Assembly (NCBI GenBank): GCA_022497145.1
Contig: MU385861.1
Coordinates: 499,934-563,933 of the forward strand
Direction of reading: 5' to 3'
Origin: Rostrohypoxylon terebratum
Taxonomy: Eukaryota > Ascomycota > Sordariomycetes > Xylariales > Hypoxylaceae
Length of the DNA stretch: 64,000 nt
Shown: positions 22,414 through 33,800 of the stretch, piece after piece
Layout: every line of letters starts with the position of its first letter
Numbering within the stretch: the first letter of the stretch is position 1
The notes under the pieces: model-generated
What the model saw: the letters and a program-made list of their open reading frames with translations, nothing else
Databases searched by the model: none
What the model was told of the DNA's origin: nothing
Program-made: the position numbers and the translations under genes

Positions 22414-25093
22414 CTAGTCCTCGCCCGTCAAGTCGATACACGAGAGATCGCTACGTCTCCACGCTGCCCCACTGCTGCTGGTATTACCTGTCACGCTATC
22501 CGACCCCCGAGCCTTTGCCAGTAGCTCCTCGGCTTCATCGACGTCGACCTCTACCTCCCTGAAGAAACCTGGTTCGCTTTTGCGAGGCACGTATAATTTT
22601 GTCGTCCGCTTAGTAGTGCTGAAGGCATTGTCTAGCGTACCTTGTTTTTCTGGCTTTTCCTTCTCCTTCGTGGGTTGTGAGGGCGCCAGTGGACTTTTAT
22701 TGGCACTTTTGGGGATTTTGCCGAGAAAACTGCTAAGTGGTGGTAGGTCAAAATCATCGTCGTCTTCCGAGTCTGTGATATGTATGGCCTCCACTGCTAT
22801 TGTCCGTGCTCGTGCGAGCCGTCGTGCGCTATCCTTACTTCCTGTAGGTGATCTTGTAGCGGGCAATGTTTCCGTCCTAGCTAGCTTTCGTATCGGTTTC
22901 TTCTCGCTTGGCATTGGTAATGGGCTAAGGGCTCTGGCTCCTATACGGCGACCCAATAGCCTGCTACTTGTCCGAGGCGATCTTGTTGGCGTTGTAGATT
23001 CTTGTCCATGGCGGCTCGACGGTGAGGATACGTCTTCACCTGACAAACTCTTTTCTATGGGAGGATTCTCAAAACGCCTTAAAGAGGGACTACGAGGCGC
23101 GGCAGGCGACGCAGGGGGGCTAGAGGAAATAGTAATTGGCTCGGAAGCTTTGCTGGACTTGGTCTTGGTAACCCTGGGGCTGGTCTGTGAGCCAGCGATC
23201 GTCCAGGGATTTATACTCGCGTCCGGCCGTGATGCTGGGGATGCATTCCTAGCTTTAGACTTGGGCTTTGACTGCTTACTGGGTTCCGTGGGCCTCGCTT
23301 TTCGTAACGTCTGGCCAGAGGAAAGAAAGGGTGGCAGATTCTGCGAAGACGCCGCCGAAACACTAGGTGAATTCCCTATCCGGATTGGAGATGGTGGCTC
23401 CGATAGTGTTGGCGCAATGATTTTATCTGTTTCTTTACCTTCTGGGATATTCTTCGTAACCTTAACAAACTTGTCTAGACTGGCCGTTGCACTCGCAGAC
23501 TTTCCCTTTTGCTTCGTGGTCTTTAACTTTTGGCGAGCTGCGGCCTTGGCGGCTTTGGTACGTTGGGCATCCTCCCAGTCCTCTACTGTGATCGGTATTC
23601 CCAATTTCCCTATGGTTTCTGGTATCCAAGATAGATCTGGTTCGGTTGGATTGAACGGTTTCTTGCTGCTATTCTTTGCCACCCCTTCTTCTTCAGGTAT
23701 AGCGTCGAATTCGTCGTCGCTGTTGAGTGCTATTCCATCTCGCCCGTATTCGATTACCTCATCTGGTTCTTCTTGGAAATCATAACCGACAATCTTAGTT
23801 GGAATAAATGATATTCGTAGCTCAGGTGTGGCATCTGTGCTGGAATGAGCACGTTTGCTTGTAATCGACTTGACTAATTCTGATTCTTCCTTTCCTAGAA
23901 TCTCGATGGATTTCGTTCCGTCACCGCCATGAGCATTCCGAGCCATCATCTTTCGTACCAACAAAGACGGCGCCAAGACTCTGATAAACTTGATAGCCCC
24001 TATTCGATAATTCCAATCGAAAGTTTCTCGCACAAATTCGCGTAATCCCCGAACGTCGACTGGGTTATCCCAAGATTGGTGCCTCAGTCTCTCCACAGCA
24101 GATGAGCGTGATACTACGGGGTGAGTGTAGTATCCAAGCACGTCGAAGTTCGGGAAGTCTTCAGGTATGGATAGTGCTTTATGTCTTGTCCTGAAGAAAC
24201 CACTCTCGTTGTGTCGTAACTCAAAGGTCAACCATTCCTTCCAACTGGCTATTTCGGACGTATCGGATTTCTTCAACCTACAGAGAGATTTTCCGAATCC
24301 GGCCCGGGCTGCTTCGCAAGCCAACTTGACTCCCGCGCCGGGAATGCCTTCTGAAAGGTAATCGCCACCGCTCATCAGCGCAACCAGCACCATTCCTTCT
24401 CGATCTAGGCCGGCGGCGCTCTTCTGGAGCCCTTCGGTGTCATACATGGAGACATGTGTAGGCGTTTTACTTCCTTTGATGCCCTCGGACGACCAATTCC
24501 TGAGTGTCCGGGTACACCCAAACATGATGGTATCGACATCTTCGCTAAGCACAGCGTCTACAATGCCTGTTTGTTGCAAGAGGGCGCACTCAGCTTCCGC
24601 TTCTCCGGGAGCGTCATGGATTTGGAAGCCAAACAGTTTAATCATCCGTTTTGCCATAGAGGTAGCAACACCGTCGCCTCGGCCAGACCGCTTGTTGCGT
24701 TTGAAAGCTGGCTTATTAGGGCCATCAAAAACGAAAATAGGTTGTATAGACAAGCCAAGTAGTCGGACAAGTCTGTAGAAAAGAGTCCTGATAGCGGGGT
24801 TGGCGCCACCTAACAGCTGTGAGTATACTATGCTGTAGTGAGTTATGAGTTGAAGAGTTGGTGAAAGTACCTCGAGCGGCTTGGGCTTGAAATTGCCATA
24901 TGGAGATGTCAATGGCTAGGCGGAAGGGACGGCCTGTTTCCTCAAGTTTCTCGACGGCAAGCTTCGTTAGAGATATCCGTTTGCCAGTGCCGATTTCCTT
25001 GTATATGCTAGGTATTTTACTGTTAGCGCAAGATCTTGTGAGACGTAGTTAACTGTTCAGGGGTGGCATGAGAACTGACCCTTTAATCCCCAT
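22414..25093 (-). CDS. YEN1: GEN1/Yen1 Holliday-junction resolvase (XPG/Rad2 family)
   Basis: Three exons, 25080-25093, 24871-25007 and 22414-24809, give 848 residues. The start MGIKGIYKEIGTGKRISL is typical of fungal GEN1/Yen1. The nuclease acidic residues are all present: D38 (LAIDISIW), D79 (FVFDGPNKP), E120 and E122 (APGEAEAE), D141 and D143 (SEDVDTIMFG) and D200 (SGGDY). SEGIPGAGVKLACEAARAGFG is the helix-two-turn-helix. The enzyme cuts four-way junctions symmetrically in the nucleus, resolving recombination intermediates. The C-terminal half is disordered, rich in Ser-Pro sites (ASPASR, TRSPRTSSR) and basic patches, as expected for a CDK-regulated resolvase; that regulation is inferred from the yeast protein. 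Exon 1 is only 14 nt. Its donor is GTCAGT. Near the C-terminus are ITDSEDDDDFDLPPL and SCIDLTGED; the first resembles a SUMO-interaction motif region, which I offer as inference. Confidence 0.94.
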
Positions 25094-25181
25094 TGTGAAG
25101 CACTGAAGCCCTTCTTCTAACCAGATCGGTGAGACCAAGCTACCTTTAGGTGGCCATAAGTTTTGTAAGTTATTTGTTTAC

Positions 25182-25212
<31 letters not shown>

Positions 25213-25865
25213 CCTGCCTCAAAAAAAGCAATTCAAGTACGAGATTCAAAAGGTACCTATAGGTATTAACCTGCAGCGAGGTAATTCGATATGTGATACC
25301 TATATGTAGCTAGTAGCCATAGGGTTGGGGTTGGACTTTGGTATAACAATTAAAATACTAGGTAGGCAGTAGGTAGTATTAACATGTTAAAAAACAGAAA
25401 ATGGCATCTCAAGTTTTAACAGTGAACCTTGTAAAAAGTGGAATAACGTCGGTGAAGTGCTGAGCTAGGTGAACTCTAATGTTGACTTGGACGTTTTTGG
25501 TATCCACTAGCAACGGGCGTGCTGGCAGTAGAGTTGGCAGGCAGGCAGGGTGGACAATAGTGGGACAGTTGCTGCAAACAAGCTACTGGAGACCCTGGTC
25601 GTCCTGGTCGTCCTGGTCGTCCCGCCTAATTAGGTCAGCAAGGTCAGGTAATACCCAGCATTTGCACCTGCACCTGCACCTGCAACCAGATGGTGAAATT
25701 AGGTAAAATTCTAAAGCTTGCCAAATTGCGAAGATCAGAAACAAAACAAGACAAACCCGAAACAAAACGAAACAGACGGAGACAAAGAAAAATGAACTCT
25801 TCTTCTTAAGTTTCAACATGTCATCCAACGAAGGAAGATCAACCGATGAATAGACATAGACCAAA
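25094..25865. other. Divergent promoter region of YEN1 and ARP10
   Basis: The 772-nt region separates two divergent genes. It contains a T17-A14 tract (listed separately), CTAGGTAGGCAGTAGGTAG-like repeats near 25360, and tandem GTCGTCCTG (about 25599-25621) and CACCTG (about 25667-25684) units. No gene is seen. Confidence 0.55.
25182..25212. repeat. T17-A14 homopolymer palindrome
   Basis: Seventeen T (25182-25198) run directly into fourteen A (25199-25212), a near-perfect self-complementary tract. It lies about 90 nt upstream of the YEN1 start codon. Confidence 0.9.
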
Positions 25866-27682
25866 ATGTCGTCAAACGCAGGAGCCAGTCTCCCTCATCG
25901 TGCCGTATCTAGTATACGCGCAGGCGACCGTTCGTCGATACAAGCGCTACCAACTACGCCTCACACCCCCCCACGGACAATCGTCCCTACGTCTTTCGGA
26001 TCCCCATCCACGTTGCGCGCCGACGACGAAGTCATCCTCATCGAACTAGGTTCACGGAAACTGCGTATTGGCTTTGCGGGTGACTCAGCTCCTAAGAGGA
26101 TTGTGTCGTTCGGTCCAGAGCAGCAGAGACGTGCCGGAGATTTTAGGGCTTGGGATGCCGGTTATCTGGCTGACTGGCGCAAGAGAGCTTCCGGGAAACC
26201 GTGGGGAGCCGATCATGAATTATGGCAACTGGATGTGAGGGGTCAAGATCTGGCTTTGATCGGAGATAAACTCGAGCGCGAGCTTAGAGACGCTTTTACA
26301 AAGTGTGTTGGTTCGATTTCATATCTTCATTCCATTCGATCTATTACTATTGAAAATTAACATATATACAATCATTACCTAGGTACCTACTCATCGATTC
26401 CCGGCCGAGAAGGATAACGCTGGTCTTGCCGCCAACGCTCCCCATACCACTCATCTCTTCCGTTTTCGACACCATCTTCAACCGTTTTCAGTCCCCCTCC
26501 ATATCGCTTCTTTCATCCCCGGTCATGTCTGCCATGGCTGCCGGGGTTCGGTCAGCCTTGGTTATCGATATCGGTTGGCATGAAACGACGATTACTTCTG
26601 TATACGAATATAGAGAAGTGCATAGTTGGAGAACGGTTAGAGCTGGCAAGCTGTTGGTAGAAGAAACGTTCGAGTTTCTAACTAATGCTATCCGTGGACG
26701 ACCCGGCACTGCACGATCGGAGCGTCCCGAAGATAAACTGGAGGACCACGCCGTGAGCTTCGAAGAATGCGAAGAGTTCGCGACTCGTATGCTTTGGTGC
26801 AGAAGAGCTCCTGGACAACTGGCAGAAGATACACCCGAGGGCTTGGCGACACTTCACGAACAGGACGAAACCGAAACGGTAGCCCCATCAGAGGACCAAT
26901 CACCCATGTCAATAACCCTTAACTCCTGTAATTCGCCGAAGACGGTCGAAATCCCTTTTGCGGCGCTGGCCGAACCATGCGAAGCTGTCTTTTTTGAACC
27001 TCAGCTTTCTCCTTGTTGCTTCGACGATCATGAAATCCCCGTCCACCTACTAGCTTACAGGGCTCTTCTACAACTACCATTGGACGTTCGTGCAATTTGC
27101 ATGTCGCGCATTATCTTTACAGGTGGCTGCTCCAATATCATCGGACTCAAGGGCCGTATATTTGACGAGGTTTCTACGTTAGCTAAAGAGCAAGGCTGGG
27201 ATCCTATCAGAGGAAAGGGGGTTGATCAATACAAAAATAACCCAAAACTACGGCGGAATAGCAAGCGCCAGTCTGGTGAAGGGCCTATTCCTGTGCCCGT
27301 TCCAACCGAGAGTAGTACAACGGAAGGAGGAGAGACGGCGCCACCCGTCAATCCGGCACACGCGCCCCTTGAGGTCGATCAGGTAGAAGAGATGATCAAG
27401 AAAGAGAGGAACTACAGGCCAGTAGTACAAGGAACGCTTCGGGTCTTAGATTCATTGGGACCTTGGTGTGGAGCGAGCATGACAACTCAGCTTAAAATCC
27501 CAGCGTTGGCTATAGTCGACCGCGAGCTTTGGCTTCAGCAAGGCGTTAATGGGGCATGCCGACCTAGTGAGGTCGATATTAAGGCGCAACAGAGACAGAG
27601 CATGGGTGCAGGAGGTTTGATTAGAGGCCAAGCCTCCCAATCCAACAGCAACTGGACTCTGGGAGTATGGGGTTCTATTTGA
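25866..27682 (+). CDS. ARP10: Dynactin actin-related protein Arp10/Arp11
   Basis: Two exons, 25866-26302 and 26383-27682, give 578 residues. Actin-fold features are divergent but visible: IELGSRKLRIGFAGDSAPKR (phosphate-1-like), then in exon 2 SALVIDIGWHETTITSVYEY (phosphate-2-like) and IIFTGGCSNIIGLKGRI (adenosine motif). Arp10/Arp11 caps the pointed end of the Arp1 filament in dynactin, which recruits dynein to cargo; the Neurospora counterpart is a ropy-class gene. Long low-complexity insertions (NSKRQSGEGPIPVPVP region) and an extended N-terminus make the protein longer than actin, as in other filamentous fungi. The intron (26303-26382) starts GTGTGT and ends CCTAG. The ATG at 25866 has an AAAATG context. 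Assignment to Arp10 rather than another divergent Arp rests on the dispersed similarity and the GAS/TQLKIPALAIVDRELW C-terminal pattern. Confidence 0.85.
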
Positions 27683-28199
27683 CGACGGATTAAAGGGGTA
27701 TGAGATTACTACAATATTTCAAATAACGAGGGACGATGAAAAGGGGGGGCTTTTACGAGTTTTGGTTGTAGAGATACCCTATCACATATCATTCTAGTCA
27801 CTTGGCACTTGTAGAGAAGACTATTTTGCGTTTTTGACATCCATTATTAGATAATAGGGGATATACCAAACTCCGCAATGACCCATTGGTCCGGTCTGTA
27901 CTTGCCTTACGAACCTAACCTTGGTTATGTATGGCACGGCACTTACGATGGAAGATGCGTTCCGGGGATGTGTGGCACTGTGGTGTGTGGTTGTGTGGAG
28001 AGAAAAGAGCTACCCCTGTAAAATGCGGGGAGTGGAAGCTACCACCAAAAAACCCCCCCCAAAAAAGTTCACAAGTCGAACGAGGTTTTGAACTTTTCCA
28101 ACTCGTAATTATTCCCATTTGCGCCATTAATCCTCGGTGTCCTTACTGTGCGTATCTCTAATGGATGGGTTGGTCTAATATATAGATACTTTTGTCGCT
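27683..28199. other. Intergenic region, ARP10 to mitochondrial SerRS
   Basis: It holds the ARP10 3' end and the SerRS promoter. GTG-rich DNA is at 27968-28000. I see no gene. Confidence 0.5.
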
Positions 28200-29897
28200 A
28201 TGATTAAAATACCAAAGGCACCCTTTGTGTGCCTTCAATGCCGTTTAACGCGGCCTCTCACGAGGCAACGGCTCCTTTCCAATTCCAATTCCAATTCCAC
28301 GATAACGACAGCGACAGCGACAGCGACAGTGCGTCTACTCTCCAGCTCCAGTCGTAGGTATAACGCCACCGCCACAACTAGCACCGACAGCGCCAATCCC
28401 AAGTCTAAGGACATCCCTATCCAAGTCCGACCGACAACAGCCCCGAAGCCCAACATCGATATCAAACACATCCGCCAGAACCCCGCGCTGCACGAAAAAA
28501 ACTGCCTAGAGCGGAATTACAAAACCCAAAGCGCATATCCTGCGCGCATAATCGAATTATTCGCACAATGGCAAGCTAGTCAAAAAGCCGGCAGGAGTCT
28601 GCGGGAAAAAAACAACGCCCTACGCCGGCAAATTGCGAATCCCGCGACGATCCAGCGTGAGGACGACGAAACGGGAGCCAAGTCCAAGTCAGGAAATGCC
28701 CCTCCTGGTGACGCAACCACAGGCGCCGTCGATATAAAGGACATGAGCAAGGAACAGCTGATCGAAGAAGCACGCATCATCAAGAAAAAACTGTCTACGA
28801 TCCAAGAAGAAGAAGCACGCTGCGAAGCACAGATGTCCGAGCTCGCGCTCGCTATTCCTAATCTTACAAGTGAGGAAACGCCTCGCGGTGACGAACCCCG
28901 CGTTCTTAGTTTCATTAACGATCACCCCGAGCCTACACCCTCGTCATCAGATCGCATCTGGAGGTCGCATGTTCACATCGGGTCCGAGCTGGGTATTCTG
29001 GATTTTGCGAGCGCAGCTACAACGTCCGGTTGGGGTTGGTATTACCTAGTCGACGAGGGCGCGCAGCTCGAGCAAGCGCTCGTCAGCTACGCGCTCGCCG
29101 TAGTGACCAAGCAGGGTCTCGGGTGGCGACAAGTGTCCCCGCCCAGCATCGTATACAGCCACATCGGCGCAGCCTGCGGATTCCAACCCCGCGATCAGAA
29201 CGGCGAGCAGCAAGTCTACACCCTGAAAGGACAAGTCGGAAAGCCCGAGCTCTGCCTCGCCGGAACAGCCGAGATCCCGCTCGCGGGATTGAAAGCCGAC
29301 TCCATCCTCGAAAAAGCCGATATCCCGCTGAAACACATCGCCGTATCGCGATGCTACCGCGCCGAGGCCGGCGCCCGCGGCGCCGATACGAAGGGTCTGT
29401 ATCGAGTCCACGAGTTCACCAAGGTCGAGATGTTCGCCTGGACAGCGCCCGACATAGCCGCGACGACCGAGATCTTCGACGAGATGTTGGACCTGCAGAC
29501 GGAGATCCTGCAAGGTCTAGGCCTATACTGCCGCGTCCTGGAAATGCCTTCCACAGACCTAGGGGCCTCCGCTTTCCGAAAATGCGACATCGAGGCCTTC
29601 TTCCCGAGCCGTCGCGACCCCAAGCGCGAGGGCGAACGCGACGGCTGGGGCGAGGTCACAAGCACGAGCGTGTGCACCGATTACCAGGCGCGCCGCCTGG
29701 CCACGCAGTTGAAGACGGCGGGGAAGATGGCGTATCCGTGGACCGTCAACGGGACCGCGCTCGCCGTCCCGCGCGTCCTGGCCGCCGTGCTGGAAAATGG
29801 CTGGGATGAGGCGGATATGAGCGTTACCATACCCGAGGTCCTGCGCCCGTGGATGGACGGCAAGGAGAAGATTGGGATGAAGCATCGGCGGCAGTGA
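28200..29897 (+). CDS. DIA4: Mitochondrial seryl-tRNA synthetase
   Basis: One exon gives 565 residues. The protein begins with a basic, Ser/Thr-rich presequence (MIKIPKAPFVCLQCRLTRPL) and a stretch coded by SNSNSN and TATATAT microsatellites, consistent with mitochondrial import. A coiled-coil arm at about 110-230 matches the SerRS tRNA-binding arm. The class II core shows GWGWYYLVDEGAQLEQALVS, GTAEIPLAGL, motif 2 (RCYRAEAGARGADTKGLYRV near residue 384) and motif 3 (NGTALAVPRVLAAVLENG near residue 517). It charges mitochondrial tRNA-Ser. The symbol follows yeast DIA4 and is by similarity only. GC content is higher than in the flanking DNA, which produces long antisense frames that are not genes. 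The ATG at 28200 is the first in frame. Confidence 0.95.
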   Translation: MIKIPKAPFVCLQCRLTRPLTRQRLLSNSNSNSTITTATATATVRLLSSSSRRYNATATTSTDSANPKSKDIPIQVRPTTAPKPNIDIKHIRQNPALHEKNCLERNYKTQSAYPARIIELFAQWQASQKAGRSLREKNNALRRQIANPATIQREDDETGAKSKSGNAPPGDATTGAVDIKDMSKEQLIEEARIIKKKLSTIQEEEARCEAQMSELALAIPNLTSEETPRGDEPRVLSFINDHPEPTPSSSDRIWRSHVHIGSELGILDFASAATTSGWGWYYLVDEGAQLEQALVSYALAVVTKQGLGWRQVSPPSIVYSHIGAACGFQPRDQNGEQQVYTLKGQVGKPELCLAGTAEIPLAGLKADSILEKADIPLKHIAVSRCYRAEAGARGADTKGLYRVHEFTKVEMFAWTAPDIAATTEIFDEMLDLQTEILQGLGLYCRVLEMPSTDLGASAFRKCDIEAFFPSRRDPKREGERDGWGEVTSTSVCTDYQARRLATQLKTAGKMAYPWTVNGTALAVPRVLAAVLENGWDEADMSVTIPEVLRPWMDGKEKIGMKHRRQ

Positions 29898-30818
29898 GTA
29901 GGTTATACCTATGACAAAGGAATAAGCCAGGTTGGCGGCTATCTCTGGATAACCAAGAAATAGTTTGTGGCCGAACCCTGCGAAAAGCAAGGCCCCTTAT
30001 GCAAATACATAATTACCGAGCTACATACATATATCCCAAAACGCACAATACGGAGGCTGATGGGGTAAGGCGCGGTGTATATTGCACGGTCACGGACACG
30101 GGCACAGGCACGGGAAGAAAACCAAGTCACTTAAAATACCGCTCATGTAAAAGTAACTGAAAATATCGTTTGTCGTCATTGTCATGAATATACTTAAGCA
30201 ACAAGACTATGAAGAAGTAGACCTTTTCTACTCCTGCTCTTACACCTACTCCTACTCCTACAGCCCCAATTCAATCCACTGCCCGTTTCTGCTGCTGCTG
30301 TATTTCCAATACTTGAACAATCTTAATAATCTTCCATCTCAGCAGCGAGCCGCCCACCCAAGCTGTACCAAGGGCTCGGGTTAGGTGGGTATATATTTTA
30401 AATCAGTGCAATCCGTGTCCCATTTCCATTGAGTAAGTAGCGTAACTAAACTAGGTAGGGATACGTAAACCATTCCAAAACACCAACGAAAACGGTGAGC
30501 GAGAAAACGATGGAAACAAAAAAAATTCATAACCTTTCCCTTCGTCCCTTCCAACACCCCTTTCGTTCATCCGTATGCCAGACGCCTTCGTACGACGAAA
30601 GACAGACAGACATACCAAAGACATAACCTCATCCCCTTCCTGACCGTAATGAACCCCCACCCTCAGCCAACGACTGCGATGAACAAGGCGCGAGCGAGGA
30701 AAAAACGAAGTAGGTAAAGCCACCCCATCATACTCCTAAAACAGAACGCCTAGCCCCTCCGCTCCTCGATTAACCCCCCAAGAGCTAGAATCCCGTATTG
30801 TGTGATACAGAAGATTCA
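29898..30818. other. Tail-to-tail intergenic region
   Basis: It separates mitochondrial SerRS (+) from the large coiled-coil gene (-). Short CACTCCTAC-type repeats lie at about 30240-30262. No gene is supported. Confidence 0.5.
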
Positions 30819-33800
30819 TTAGGTATTATACACCAAGACTTCGTCTTCGCCCGCAATACTATCAGTGTCGGCGATGCTTTCGGAAATGGCGCTATCCACT
30901 CCAGCGGCGCTTTCGGCCCATTCGCTGTGGCTTTGATCGTCACTGTTATACCCGTTCTCGGTGGGCTCACCCGTCATGACGGTGGTCCCGGCCTCGCTCT
31001 CTCCACCTTCTGTCTCCTCCGCGTCATACACGCCGTCATCGTCGTGCTCCGTCGGGTCTTCCTCGCCTGAGGTCTTGCCATTAGCGTGACCAACTATCAC
31101 AGTTTCATCTCCTATAGGAGTATTAGGCTCTGACTCAGCGGCAGGCGAATCTTCGCGTGCCTCTTCATCACTCTCGCGTACTAAGTCAACATTTTCCTTG
31201 TCCATATCCAAGTCTCCATAACCCTTCCGGTCTCCACTCTTTCCTGGCGCCCAGCTGCTCTTTCGTACTCCTGTAGCAGCCTGCGTACGAACGCTTTGGC
31301 TGCGCTTAAGACCACCCGTAGGTACGTTGTTCGTAATCTGGTTAAGACTCAGAATTCGTCGACCGGAGCTTGCAGGATTCTGTGGAACAAGGCTGGCCCT
31401 GCCACTATTTACAGCCATGTTGACTGCTCGAGGCTTAGCCTGTTTGGGAGTAGAGTTGAGATCGTCGGAAGGTCCCAGACTCGATCTTGCGCCGGGCACT
31501 CGTTTACGGCTCATAGCATCGCGGCCCTTGAAAGATGACTTGGTCATCAGTAAAGCACGGGAATGGTCAAGGACACCTTCAAGTATCCTACGCTCTAGAC
31601 CCTCGGCACGCGCGTCCATGGCATGGAGTTCTTCCCGTCGAAGGTGCAGAGCAGTCTCAAGAGAGGATACATCGGCTGTCAGGCGTGTCTTCTGTCGAGT
31701 GAGTGAATCATGCTCAGCTCTCAATGCGAGAATGGTGTCGCGCAGTTGAGCTTCCTCGTCCTTTAGATACAAAAGGTTGGTCTCAACCTGATCTTGCTCG
31801 GCTTTTGAGCGCTCTAGCTGGATTGTTGTCTCCTTGAGGATCTTCTCGCGGTCTGCATGCTCGTCGTTGATCCGCTGTTTTTGCGACGAAAGGAATTCTG
31901 AGATATCAGCAGCCGTCTTAACAACTTGCTGGTGCACCATGTCAAGTGTGTACAATTGAGCATAAGCCTTGTTAGCAGTGTTTGTGTGGTCAATCAGCTT
32001 GTCTAACTTCAAGTGCATTCCGCTATCCAGATTCTCCCGAATAGTAAGCATTTCACTATCCAACTTGTCTAGCTTCGACTGCACTAGGCTATCGTCGTAT
32101 TTCTCGGGGGGTGGTGGTAGCAGTAGAGGTTCAGGCTTGGCGTCCTCAATTTTCTTCAAGATGCCGTTCTCCGAGTTCCGGGAGTGTTCATAATGTTGGC
32201 CGACAATGAGAAGAACTTCTTTAATCGAATCAAGGATCTTCGGCTGGTAGTCGCCAACGTGACCCTGTAGGCCTTCAACCGCGCTGATCGCCTGTTTGAC
32301 ATGATCGCGAGTCATCTGATGCTCGTTCTTGCCATCTGCGTGGTTTTCTTCAGCTTTTCCATAAAGCGATTCAACCTTCTCGAAGACAGTTTTCGATGCT
32401 TCTTCCATCTTCTCAAGCGAGTCAGTGACAGTTGATCCAAGAGTGTCGATTAGCACTTTGAGTTCCTCCGCGATTGTGTTGGTGGAAACCATTGCCGCTT
32501 TCATTCCTTTGTCTCTCTCCTCGGAAGTTTTCGTCCGATCTTCCAAAACTAATTGGAATTCGTCATATTTTATTACAAGCTCGCCAATTTTCTCCTCGAG
32601 CTTACTTCCCAATGCCTCAGTGGTTTCCTTCATTTTCTCGTCGGTGTCCATCTTCGCACCTAGCACACTGGACTTGGATTCTTCGAATTCCGTTTTGACT
32701 AGTTCGAACATCTCTTTCAAGTTGCTGCCAATATCGGCATTCTGATGTACCGTTTCGCTTATGCCTTCAAGAATTTTTCCCAAGGACTCGATAGCGTTAC
32801 CACCAGTCTCGAGTCTTTCCTTGACCAAGCTTTGGAACTCTTCCAGGAAGGCCTTGACTGCCGTGACTCGCTCACCAATACCAGTAGCCCCTTCTCGTTG
32901 CTCTTGGAATGCAGTCGTGTTTGATTCGACAAGGGCTCTAGAGTTCTCCTTAAGCTCCCTTACTGCGTCTTCGACATTCCTGAGGTCATCTTTTGAGGGA
33001 AGAGATGCGATACCAGAATTAACCATATGTTCAGCAAGTGCTTTGACCTCAAGGACGGCCGCGGCAACTGCAGCAACGTGAGTCTTGGTGACCTTGTCGG
33101 GATCTTCGAGGGATTTTTCGGCGCGATCTTTCGCTTCATCTAACGAAGTGATCACCTGGGATATGAGAGAATCAAGAGATGCAAGATCTTCTTTTCGGGA
33201 AACCGTCTCTAGCTGACCGTTAAGCGCTGCCAGGGAGTCTTTTGTTTCAAGAATAAGAGCCTCGACCGCGTCGACATGATCTTTTCGAACGGCCTGTTCT
33301 CCATCAACTAGGTCGTCCAAACGAGCCTTGGTGTTTCGGAGGATCGTTTCGATAGCGTATACGTCCTCCTTTGTAGCGCCGTCTTCGGGATTGATAGGCG
33401 GGCTAGTGGGCTTGCCATCTTTATCTCTGCTGGTTGAAACGCCCGACAGACCGGCCATCGATTCTTGCATGTTCCGAAGCATTTCCTCCATTTCGTTGAG
33501 GTCCTCCTTGGACAGACCGTTCTTGAGCATCTCCTCCAGTTCAGCTAGGTCGTCTTTGGACAGACTCTCCCCTGCAGATGGAGGTGGAGGAGCCTCCATA
33601 GAGTCCATCTTGGTTCTCATCTGTATCATCATGACCTCGAGGTTTTTGATATCGTCATGCTTGACGAGATCTACGGGAATTAGGGCGTTGCTTGGTATTT
33701 CCTCGGCACGAGCGACGGTGGCGACAGCTTTCTCCTGGTTGGTTTCTCGAAGAGAGTCGATGTTCGTTTGAACACCGTCTAGTCCGGACCTGAGTGCATC

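Noticed and set aside
22580..23785. A 401-codon plus-strand frame
   Set aside because: It is antisense to the disordered C-terminal half of YEN1, with a composition explained by that gene. No family features.
29030..29809. A 259-codon, Arg-rich frame
   Set aside because: It is an out-of-frame shadow of the GC-rich core of mitochondrial SerRS, with the Arg excess typical of such shadows.
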